Shown: positions 1 to 6,350 of the stretch, in pieces
Numbering within the stretch: position 1 is the stretch's first letter
Layout: the number at the start of each line of letters is the position of its first letter
NCBI GenBank assembly: GCA_017560605.1
Contig: JAFZEQ010000004.1
Span: 1-10,925 of the forward strand
Origin: Paludibacteraceae bacterium
GTDB lineage: Bacteria > Bacteroidota > Bacteroidia > Bacteroidales > Paludibacteraceae
Direction: 5' to 3'
DNA length: 10,925 nucleotides
Notes under the pieces: generated by a model
Databases searched by the model: none
The model's input: only the letters and a program-made list of their open reading frames with translations
What the model was told of the DNA's origin: nothing
Position numbers and translations under genes: made by a program

Positions 1-23
1 AATCGCACATGAGTGCGATTTTT
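1..23. terminator. Hairpin terminator downstream of proS
   Basis: An 8-bp perfect stem (AATCGCAC at 1-8, GTGCGATT at 13-20) closes an ATGA loop and is followed by more T residues to 23. On the plus strand this is an intrinsic terminator for a gene that would lie left of the window. On the minus strand it lies about 30 nt past the proS stop. Whether a U-tract follows in that direction cannot be seen because the window ends, so bidirectional use is inferred. Confidence 0.7.
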
Positions 24-51
24 CTGATAATGGATATTGCTTTTTCTAATT

Positions 52-1530
52 TTAGTAGGCAATAGCGAAAATAACACGCTGTGCACTTGGTTTGCCAGTA
101 TAGATACACTTACCAGGAGTCTTATCGCCCTCCAAAGGAATACAACGGATAGTTGCCTTGGTCTCAGCCTTGATCTTCTCCTCTGTTTCAGGAGTACCAT
201 CCCAGTGGCAAAGCAAGAAACCAGGTTTCTTAATCTCCTCTTTGAACTCCTCCCAAGTGTCCACCTCACGGGTGTTCTCAAGACGGAAGTTGAGCGCCTT
301 TTGATAGATATTATCTTGAATCTCTTTGAGCAAGTTTTGGATTGTTTCAACAATACCATCAAAAGCAACAGTCTCCTTGGTCAAGGTATCACGACGAGCA
401 AGCTCTACAGTACCATTCTCCAAGTCACGACCACCCATAGCCAAACGCAAAGGTACACCCTTCAACTCATATTCAGCAAACTTAAATCCAGGAGTAGCCT
501 TATCGCTTGCGTCGATTTGTACGCGAATACCGAGCTTCTTCAACTCATCTGCCAATGGATTGAGTTTAGCCAATAGTTCGTCCAATTGCTCTTGCTTCTT
601 GAAGATAGGTACGATAACCACTTGAGTAGGAGCAAGGTTTGGAGGAAGAACTAGACCGTTATCATCAGAGTGAGTCATGATAAGCGCACCCATCAAACGA
701 GTAGAAACACCCCATGAAGTTGCCCAAACATACTCAAACTTATTCTCTTTATTGAGGAAAGTTACGTCAAATGACTTAGCAAAGTTTTGACCTAAGAAGT
801 GGCTAGTACCAGCTTGCAACGCCTTACCATCTTGCATCATTGCCTCAATTGAATAGGTATTCAAAGCACCTGCAAAACGCTCGTTTGGAGACTTAACACC
901 CTTCACAACAGGAATAGCCATCACTTTCTCAGCGAAATCTGCATATACATCAAGCATAGTTGCTGCGTAGTTCTCTGCCTCCTCCTCTGTAGCATGCGCA
1001 GTGTGCCCCTCTTGCCACAAGAACTCTGCTGTACGCAAGAAAAGACGAGTACGCATCTCCCAACGCATCACGTTGCACCATTGATTACAAAGGATAGGAA
1101 GGTCGCGGTAAGATGAGATCCAGTTCTTATAGGTTGACCAGATAATGGTCTCAGAAGTAGGACGAATAATAAGCTCCTCCTCTAAGCGTGCCTTAGGATC
1201 TACTACCACACCCTTACCCTCAGGATCGTTCATCAAACGGTGGTGAGTAACCACAGCACACTCTTTAGCAAAACCCTCTACGTGCTCTGCCTCGCGGCTG
1301 AGGAATGACTTAGGAATCAACAATGGGAAATAAGCATTCTTAACACCATTCTCCTTAAAACGACGATCCAATTCAGCTTGGATAGTCTCCCAGATAGCAT
1401 AGCCATAAGGTTTGATAACCATACAACCACGAACTGCTGATTGCTCCGCCAAATCGGCCTTTACTACTAGTTCATTGTACCACTTCGAGTAATCAGTTGC
1501 TCGAGGGGTTAGTTTTTGAAAACTTGCCAT
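52..1530 (-). CDS. proS: Prolyl-tRNA synthetase, archaeal/eukaryotic-like short form
   Basis: This cytoplasmic class II enzyme joins proline to tRNA-Pro using ATP. At 492 aa it is the short form without the bacterial editing insertion. Visible elements are RPTSET (residues 123-128), motif 2 around 151-172 with paired arginines (RWEMRTR), [10 protein letters not shown] (241-250) and motif 3 around 274-297 with R278. An anticodon-binding domain follows from about 300, then a C-terminal domain ending in Tyr492; this family typically ends in tyrosine. Cysteines at 441, 463 and 475 are in the region of the zinc site seen in relatives; the expected fourth appears to be Thr478. The ATG shares one base with the pdxB stop (TAATG), suggesting translational coupling. 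A consensus promoter inside pdxB may also serve it. Its codon choice looks more GC-rich than the neighbouring lipoprotein genes, as in highly expressed genes. Confidence 0.97.
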   Translation of the reverse strand: MASFQKLTPRATDYSKWYNELVVKADLAEQSAVRGCMVIKPYGYAIWETIQAELDRRFKENGVKNAYFPLLIPKSFLSREAEHVEGFAKECAVVTHHRLMNDPEGKGVVVDPKARLEEELIIRPTSETIIWSTYKNWISSYRDLPILCNQWCNVMRWEMRTRLFLRTAEFLWQEGHTAHATEEEAENYAATMLDVYADFAEKVMAIPVVKGVKSPNERFAGALNTYSIEAMMQDGKALQAGTSHFLGQNFAKSFDVTFLNKENKFEYVWATSWGVSTRLMGALIMTHSDDNGLVLPPNLAPTQVVIVPIFKKQEQLDELLAKLNPLADELKKLGIRVQIDASDKATPGFKFAEYELKGVPLRLAMGGRDLENGTVELARRDTLTKETVAFDGIVETIQNLLKEIQDNIYQKALNFRLENTREVDTWEEFKEEIKKPGFLLCHWDGTPETEEKIKAETKATIRCIPLEGDKTPGKCIYTGKPSAQRVIFAIAY

Positions 1531-2495
1531 TATCTTAATTTATATTGTTTACGTAATTGTTCAAAATGTTCGGGAGCGGCTTTCAACTGCTTTGTTAAGC
1601 GCAATAGCCAACCTTTTTCCGAATCACCCTGCAAAGGTACTGCTTTTTTGTTGATTGACAAAATTGGAAGTGAGAAAAATTCACAAAAAGCCTTCAAACA
1701 CATCTCACTGGCGTTCATTTTACCTTGAATAGAGTATCCCGCAATATGAAATGATGCCAAATCGACTTTCTTGAGTAACTCTTGATTCAAGTCTGGCTCG
1801 TTTTCCCAACAGTCGATTGAGGCGATGAGGCGATGAGGCGATGAGGCGAGAGGCGAAAGGCATGAGAGGAGGGCTTGTTCGTCAATGACACCACCTCGAG
1901 CAGCGTTGATGAGAAGGGTATTGGATTTGCAGAGGCGCAGAATAGTTTCATCACAAAGGTGATAAGTTGGGTATTCTCCGTCGTATGTCAATGGAGTGTG
2001 AAATGTGAGTACATCACACAATGGCGCAAGTTGCTCTAGCGACATTCCAATACCCAATGGAGGGTCTGAAAGCAACACTTTATACCCTAATCTTTGAGCC
2101 ATTTGACTTACCAGTTTGCCCACATGACCATAACCAACAATACCGACTGTCAAGCAGGTTGTATCCGTTTTAATCGTGGTAATAGCTTCTTCTACATAAT
2201 CGCATACCGCCTGTGCATTGCAACCAGGACATGATACCCAATGTATACCCTTTTCTCGACAATAATCTTGATCAATGTGATCAAAACCAATGGTAGCAGT
2301 AGCCACAAAGCGGACACTGCTCCCATCCAACAATTCCTTGTTCACACGCGTGCGTGTCCGCACAAATAAAGCATCCGCACAGCGAACAGTCTCGGGGGTA
2401 ATATCCTCGGGAGAAAGATAGCGGACGTCTATCTCAGGAGGAAAAACACCTTCGAGAAAAGGGATACCTTTGTCTATTATGACTTGCTTTACCAT
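1530..2495 (-). CDS. pdxB: 4-phosphoerythronate dehydrogenase
   Basis: This enzyme oxidises 4-phosphoerythronate in the DXP-dependent route to pyridoxal phosphate. The 321-aa protein is a D-2-hydroxyacid dehydrogenase. It has the PdxB signature PGCNAQAV (90-97), the Rossmann glycine motif GYGHVG (121-126), catalytic-type Arg200 in NAARGG, Glu233 in ENEP and His250 in FHIAGYS. PdxB is favoured over other family members by the PGCNA block, IAGYS-QGK and a C-terminal extension ending near [11 protein letters not shown]. Homologues I recall continue roughly 20-25 residues past this LR-x-x-Y-x-LR point, so the C-terminus looks short. Residues around 213-227, just before IDCWENEP, are encoded by an 8-bp tandem repeat and probably hold a few extra residues. 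Thirteen cysteines is high. It is the middle gene of panC-pdxB-proS, and the start follows SD-like AGGTGA at a 7-nt spacing. Confidence 0.92.
   Translation of the reverse strand: MVKQVIIDKGIPFLEGVFPPEIDVRYLSPEDITPETVRCADALFVRTRTRVNKELLDGSSVRFVATATIGFDHIDQDYCREKGIHWVSCPGCNAQAVCDYVEEAITTIKTDTTCLTVGIVGYGHVGKLVSQMAQRLGYKVLLSDPPLGIGMSLEQLAPLCDVLTFHTPLTYDGEYPTYHLCDETILRLCKSNTLLINAARGGVIDEQALLSCLSPLASSPHRLIASIDCWENEPDLNQELLKKVDLASFHIAGYSIQGKMNASEMCLKAFCEFFSLPILSINKKAVPLQGDSEKGWLLRLTKQLKAAPEHFEQLRKQYKLR
1632..1662 (-). promoter_or_regulatory. Internal consensus promoter in pdxB, candidate for proS
   Basis: Read on the minus strand, TTTG (1659-1662) is followed by exactly 19 nt and TACCTTTG (1632-1639), a full match to the Bacteroidota pattern TTTG-N19-TAnnTTTG. 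Transcription would start near 1627, giving proS a leader of about 100 nt. It lies in the codons for the PdxB C-terminal region. No other promoter in this window fits both boxes this well. Promoter function is inferred from the motif only. Confidence 0.5.
1815..1854. repeat. 8-bp tandem repeat inside pdxB
   Basis: On the plus strand GATGAGGC occurs three times perfectly (1824-1831, 1832-1839, 1840-1847). It is flanked by degenerate units GATTGAGGC (1815-1823) and GAGAGGC (1848-1854). The tract is in the pdxB coding frame (minus strand) just before the IDCWENEP catalytic segment. Gain or loss of one unit would shift the frame, because 8 is not a multiple of 3; gain or loss of three would keep it. 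Confidence 0.85.
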
Positions 2496-2499
2496 TGCT

Positions 2500-2543
2500 G
2501 AATCACCTATAAATCACCTATGAATAACCTAAGAATCACCTAA
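2500..2543. repeat. 11-bp tandem repeat carrying SD-like cores upstream of pdxB
   Basis: Four direct units of 11 bp lie in the 81-nt panC-pdxB gap: GAATCACCTAT (2500-2510), AAATCACCTAT (2511-2521), GAATAACCTAA (2522-2532) and GAATCACCTAA (2533-2543). On the minus strand each carries AGGTGA (AGGTTA in the third), complementary to the usual 16S anti-SD. The proximal AGGTGA (2503-2508) is 7 nt from the pdxB ATG, a good SD distance. The rest of the gap (2544-2576) is A/T-rich. Confidence 0.8.
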
Positions 2544-2576
2544 GATTTTATAGGAAAACATAGGATATACTGTATG

Positions 2577-3434
2577 TTATTGATAGCGTATGTTATCAAT
2601 CAAGCGCACAGGACCGCAATACACGGTCACACAACCTACCGCATTATCCCAATTATCTGTGGGTTGAAGTGTATTTTTATCCACTATCTCATAGTACTCC
2701 ACTTCAAGTCCATCAACGGCGTTAATAGTGTCAATTACTCGTTGTTGCACCTCCTTGACGCTAGCACTTTTAGCCCACTGTAGGGAAGCAAATAGCGTTT
2801 GGGAGATAGTCACTGCGGTTTGCTTCTCCTCACCAGATAGTCGCTCATTACGACTACTCATAGCCAAACCACTCGCCTCACGAACAATAGGACAATCCAC
2901 TATTTTTAATTCGCCAAAACGTCCAGCCATAGATGATCGCTCAACCATATGATGAATAATGGCTAATTGCTGAAAATCCTTCTCACCAAAATAAGCTCTG
3001 CTTGGCTTTACCAAATCAAACAACCTACTAACAACCTGTACCACGCCATTAAAGTGACCAGGACGCATCTTTCCCTCCATGACTTGGTCTAATCCTGCAA
3101 AATCAAACACAAACTCCTGCTCCATTTCTTGCGGACTATACATCTCTTCAGGCGTAGGAGCAAACACAAAATGTACACCTAAATCAGCTAATAATTCTGC
3201 ATCTTTAATTATATTACGAGGATACTTCAACAAATCTTCTTTATTGTTAAACTGAGTGGGATTAACAAATACGCTAACTACACAAACATCGTTTTCCTTT
3301 CGAGCGCGCTTAACTAGAGAAGCATGCCCTTGATGCAATGCACCCATCGTAGGTACAAATCCAATCGTCTTATTTTGGCGAATACAAGCCGCCATATGAT
3401 TAGCCAATTCTTGTTTTGTCTTGATTATCTGCAT
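2577..3434 (-). CDS. panC: Pantothenate synthetase
   Basis: This cytoplasmic enzyme makes pantothenate from pantoate and beta-alanine using ATP, toward coenzyme A. The 285-aa length fits the family (about 280). Motifs in order are PTMGALHQGH (28-37, the nucleotidyltransferase HxGH signature), VFVNPTQF (55-62), GEKDFQQL (150-157) and SSRN (193-196). The start at 3434 (MQIIKTKQEL) is chosen over an in-frame ATG at 3485. The 17 extra residues do not resemble PanC N-termini, and the upstream start would lie at or before the promoter -7 box at 3475-3482. It is the first gene of the minus-strand unit and is divergent from the GT5-like gene. Confidence 0.96.
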   Translation of the reverse strand: MQIIKTKQELANHMAACIRQNKTIGFVPTMGALHQGHASLVKRARKENDVCVVSVFVNPTQFNNKEDLLKYPRNIIKDAELLADLGVHFVFAPTPEEMYSPQEMEQEFVFDFAGLDQVMEGKMRPGHFNGVVQVVSRLFDLVKPSRAYFGEKDFQQLAIIHHMVERSSMAGRFGELKIVDCPIVREASGLAMSSRNERLSGEEKQTAVTISQTLFASLQWAKSASVKEVQQRVIDTINAVDGLEVEYYEIVDKNTLQPTDNWDNAVGCVTVYCGPVRLIDNIRYQ

Positions 3435-3474
3435 ATATAATAGTTTGATCGGTTTATTTTCACAAAAAAGTCTA

Positions 3475-3505
3475 CAAAGGTACAATAATTATAGGAAAAA
3501 TGAAA
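3475..3505 (-). promoter_or_regulatory. Promoter of panC-pdxB-proS
   Basis: On the minus strand, TACCTTTG (3475-3482) is a perfect TAnnTTTG -7 box. TTTC (3502-3505) lies 19 nt upstream as a 3-of-4 match to the -33 TTTG. The predicted start near 3470 gives panC a leader of about 36 nt. Confidence 0.6.
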
Positions 3506-3522
3506 GTTTTTTGCCTAAAAAT

Positions 3523-3553
3523 TATGTAATATCAGATTTTTTTAGTACCTTTG
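3523..3553 (+). promoter_or_regulatory. Promoter of the GT5-like/DUF4270 pair
   Basis: TACCTTTG (3546-3553) is a perfect -7 box. TATG (3523-3526) lies 19 nt upstream as a weak -33. The spacer holds ATCAG (3531-3535) followed by a T-tract, an arrangement repeated at the gldJ-like and folP promoters. Transcription would start near 3558, about 32 nt before the ATG at 3590. Confidence 0.55.
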
Positions 3554-3589
3554 TAGCGGGAAATAATACCTTTTACAAAAATACACAAC

Positions 3590-4423
3590 ATGAAAGAGCC
3601 TAATCGTATATTGTTTGTCTCACAACAAATCTTTCCTTATTTAGATGAGGAGACTCCTATTCGTACCTTAAATAGGAAGTTACCAGAGTGGTTCCAATCC
3701 GCACGTTTCGAAACACGCACATTCATGCCTAAGTTTGGAGACATCAATGAACGACGCAATCAGTTGCACGAAGTCATTCGTTTGTCTGGTATCAACATCA
3801 TCATTTCCGAGACAGATCACCCACTACTTATCAAAGTAGCTAGCATACAATCGGCTCGTATTCAAATATATTTTATTGATAACGATGATTATTTCCACCG
3901 TCGCAAAGGCCTAGCCGATGCTAATGGTGTTGAGTATAAAGATAATGATGAGCGATGCATATTCTTTGCTAGAGGTGTGCTTGAGACTGTTAAGAAACTG
4001 CGTTGGACTCCTAATATTGTTCATTGCTCTGGATGGATGTCTGCATTAACTCCATTGTTTATCAAAAAGTTATACAATGACACTCCATTCTTTGAGAACA
4101 GCAAAGTTATCCTCTCACTTGATAGCGAAGAGTTTGATACTCCTTTCAATAGTAAATTTGCAGAAAAGATTATAGGAGGTAGCATTCTTCAAAGCCATGT
4201 TCGTGGCATTGCTGGTCTGCCAGTGGCTTATGAAGATCTTATGCGCCTAGCTATAGACTACTGCGATGCTATCGTTTTATCATCCGAGAATGTTAACCAA
4301 CGCCTACTCAACTACGCACAAAATAGCGGCAAACCTATTATGCCATATGTAGGTGAAGATAAAGAAGCACACCTAAAATTCTATAACGAGTTACTAGGTA
4401 AAAATGAAGAAGACGAAGAATAA
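3590..4423 (+). CDS. Stand-alone glycogen/starch synthase N-terminal (GT5-like) domain protein
   Basis: The 277-aa protein resembles only the N-terminal Rossmann half of GT5 glycogen/starch synthases. Matching blocks are DNDDYFHRRKG (98-108), the YKDNDERCIFFARG block (116-129) and IVHCSGWMSALTPLFIK (143-159), corresponding to the HxxDWHTAL region of GlgA. The usual N-terminal KxGGL ADP-glucose loop is not visible; residues 13-24 read QIFPYLDEETPI. The C-terminal GT-B half with its E-x7-E donor site is absent; the protein stops in an acidic tail. Complete synthases are near 480 aa. Activity by itself is therefore doubtful. It could be a regulatory or binding protein or need a partner. Small proteins annotated as glycogen synthase are known in Bacteroidetes, but I know of no defined role. 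It overlaps the next gene by 20 nt, so joint expression is likely. Confidence 0.8.
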   Translation: MKEPNRILFVSQQIFPYLDEETPIRTLNRKLPEWFQSARFETRTFMPKFGDINERRNQLHEVIRLSGINIIISETDHPLLIKVASIQSARIQIYFIDNDDYFHRRKGLADANGVEYKDNDERCIFFARGVLETVKKLRWTPNIVHCSGWMSALTPLFIKKLYNDTPFFENSKVILSLDSEEFDTPFNSKFAEKIIGGSILQSHVRGIAGLPVAYEDLMRLAIDYCDAIVLSSENVNQRLLNYAQNSGKPIMPYVGEDKEAHLKFYNELLGKNEEDEE

Positions 4424-5840
4424 TATTATAAGCATATTATTGCTGCTTGCTATAGCTATAGTAAGTTGTAACGAAAATAATTCAATTAATGGTGCAGGCG
4501 CTTCTACGCTACCGAATGACGACATTAAGGTAATGTCGGATACATTTGCTGTTTCATCACATTTAGATTCATGTATTGCAATCAGTTTAACACCTGACTC
4601 ATTTTTGCTAGGTGAATGTGATACACATTTTGGTACAATAAAAGCTGATATTCTTACTCAATTAGCATGCCCTGAAGGATTCAAATATCCTAATGAAACA
4701 GCCGAAATAGACTCTGTGTGTCTATATCTATACTACAACAGTTGGCATGGAGATGGTAATAGTCCGTTAGGCATTACCGTTTATGAGATGGACAAAAAGA
4801 CTCTTAAAGATAACGAATTGTACAAAAGTACATTACAGATATCTGACTACTGCAGTTTAAACAAAAGTACTAACATTGCCACAGAGTCAAAGATCATCAT
4901 TCCTGCTAATTATACTGACTCCTCATACTCATCAAAGACCGAATCATACACACCTACCATTCGCATCAAACTTTCTGATGAGTTTGCACAACGTTTCTTC
5001 AAGATTAAAGATTTTTCTTCACAAAAAGCTTTCAACGAATTATTCAAGGGACTATATATCAAAACTGATTTTGGTGCAAGTAACTTGCTATATGTTTCTG
5101 ATATAACAATGACTGTGTTCTATCATTTCACAATGCAACGCCCTCAGATGAATGACACTGTTATTAATGATACACGTGCATTCTACGCTAACGAAGAAGT
5201 TAGACAAGTCAATAGATATACCTATCCTAATAGACAAACAATACTGAATAAATACTCACAAATCAAGGATACTAATTATATCGTATCTCCAGCCAATATT
5301 TATACTGAACTATCTGTTCGTATTGATTCAATACACAACAAAATCAACTCAAAAGTAGGCGACGATGACTATAGAGTGTATGTTAACAAAGCAGATTTAA
5401 CTGTAGATGTTCTATATTCTGACTCTGTTACCGGAAGACCAAGAGACAGTTGGGATAAGCCTGCATCATATATGATGTTGATTCAAAAAGATAACATGAG
5501 CACATTCTTTAGCAAGAATGAGATGCCTTCTGATTCTGTTGCAATCATAGCAGCTTTAACCGCTTCAGCAGATAGTCTAGACAATGTCTCATACAAATAC
5601 ACATACGATCTTTCAACACTTCTAACTCATCATATACGCAATAACAATCAAGTGGAAACAATAAGCTTTGTGCTAGTGCCTGTAGCTGTTCAAACCAATT
5701 CAAGTACAGGCGCTGTTCAAGCGGTTAAACCACTTCAAACTATATCTGCTACTCGAATTCGCTCTTCTAACAATCCTGATATACCTATGGATATTGAAAT
5801 GGTATATTCTGGATTCAGCAAGACACGACAAGGACAATAA
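4404..5840 (+). CDS. DUF4270-family lipoprotein
   Basis: This 478-aa protein has a clear lipoprotein signal: basic MKKTKNN, a hydrophobic stretch 8-20 and lipobox IVSC with Cys22 as the acylated residue. The mature part begins NENNSINGAG. The block around 68-90, with LLGECDTHFG and TQLACPEGF, fits the DUF4270 pattern in which a glycine-rich reference to position or time is followed by an IQL-type strand. The rest looks beta-rich, with no catalytic motif I recognise. It should be membrane-anchored in the periplasm or outer membrane; an acidic surface-export signal after Cys22 is weak at best. The ATG lies inside the GT5-like gene, 20 nt before its stop, with AGGT five nt upstream. A hairpin terminator follows at 5896. 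The function is unknown. The conserved partner suggests a polysaccharide- or envelope-related role, but this is inference. Confidence 0.82.
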   Translation: MKKTKNNIISILLLLAIAIVSCNENNSINGAGASTLPNDDIKVMSDTFAVSSHLDSCIAISLTPDSFLLGECDTHFGTIKADILTQLACPEGFKYPNETAEIDSVCLYLYYNSWHGDGNSPLGITVYEMDKKTLKDNELYKSTLQISDYCSLNKSTNIATESKIIIPANYTDSSYSSKTESYTPTIRIKLSDEFAQRFFKIKDFSSQKAFNELFKGLYIKTDFGASNLLYVSDITMTVFYHFTMQRPQMNDTVINDTRAFYANEEVRQVNRYTYPNRQTILNKYSQIKDTNYIVSPANIYTELSVRIDSIHNKINSKVGDDDYRVYVNKADLTVDVLYSDSVTGRPRDSWDKPASYMMLIQKDNMSTFFSKNEMPSDSVAIIAALTASADSLDNVSYKYTYDLSTLLTHHIRNNNQVETISFVLVPVAVQTNSSTGAVQAVKPLQTISATRIRSSNNPDIPMDIEMVYSGFSKTRQGQ

Positions 5841-5895
5841 GATTTACAACAAAGACGATCACACAACTTATCATCTACGTCAAGAAATAAAATAT

Positions 5896-5927
5896 AAAAA
5901 CGGCCACTCGTATGAGTAGCCGTTTTT
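5896..5927. terminator. Bidirectional intrinsic terminator between convergent units
   Basis: AAAAACGGC (5896-5904) pairs with GCCGTTTTT (5919-5927). After a C/A mismatch, ACTC pairs with GAGT around a GTAT loop. With A-tract on one side and T-tract on the other, it can end both the DUF4270 transcript (plus) and the gcvH transcript (minus, 25 nt past its stop). Confidence 0.93.
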
Positions 5928-5952
5928 CGTATTTAATATATATTCGTGTCGA

Positions 5953-6330
5953 TTATCCGATCAATGCTTGATATGCTTCTGCGTCAAGCAATGTATCTAA
6001 CTCTGCTGGGTTAGCTATAGAGATCTTGATCATCCAACCATCACCATAAGGATCGTTGTTTACCAACTCTGGTTGATCATTGATTGTCTCATTTACCTCA
6101 AGTACCTCACCTTCAACAGGCATATTCAAATCGCTAACTGTTTTCACAGCCTCTACTGATCCAAATACATCGCCTTGAGCTACAGTTTCGCCCTCAGTAG
6201 CAATATCAACAAATACTATTTCACCTAATTCAGATTGTGCATAATCAGTAATACCTACATATGCTACATCTCCTTCTACACGAATCCACTCGTGTTCTTG
6301 CGTATAACGCAAATTTGATGGTATATTCAT
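5953..6330 (-). CDS. gcvH: Glycine cleavage system H protein
   Basis: GcvH carries the lipoyl arm that shuttles the aminomethyl group between the P, T and L proteins during glycine oxidation to CO2, NH3 and methylene-THF. The 125-aa size is typical. The lipoylation site is Lys63 in SVEAVKTVSDL (58-68). It is preceded by HEWIRVEGDVAYVGITDYAQ (13-32) and ELGEIVFVDI, and followed by the NDQPELVNNDPYGDGW block (87-102), all hallmark GcvH segments. The start at 6330 gives the usual short N-terminus. It follows the gldJ-like gene after 20 nt, with no promoter seen in the gap, so it is probably co-transcribed with it. No gcvP, gcvT or lipoylation gene is in the window. Confidence 0.97.
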   Translation of the reverse strand: MNIPSNLRYTQEHEWIRVEGDVAYVGITDYAQSELGEIVFVDIATEGETVAQGDVFGSVEAVKTVSDLNMPVEGEVLEVNETINDQPELVNNDPYGDGWMIKISIANPAELDTLLDAEAYQALIG

Positions 6331-6350
6331 ATGATTAAATTTAAAGAATT

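Noticed and set aside
37..576. Plus-strand open frame of 179 codons
   Set aside because: It lies antisense within proS, has no recognisable domain and no promoter or start context. The minus-strand frame has clear ProRS motifs.
2344..2357. GC-rich inverted repeat ACACGC-GT-GCGTGT
   Set aside because: It lies within pdxB and encodes the Arg/Thr run RTRTR, so codon repetition explains it. No promoter is nearby.
2572..2597. GTATGTTAT direct repeat and a TTGATA/TATCAA hairpin at the panC end
   Set aside because: Short, A/T-rich and mostly in the last panC codons. There is no U-tract for a terminator, and pdxB continues downstream.
3435..3485. Longer PanC starting at ATG 3485
   Set aside because: The start would sit at or upstream of the predicted transcription start, and the 17 extra residues do not fit PanC N-termini.
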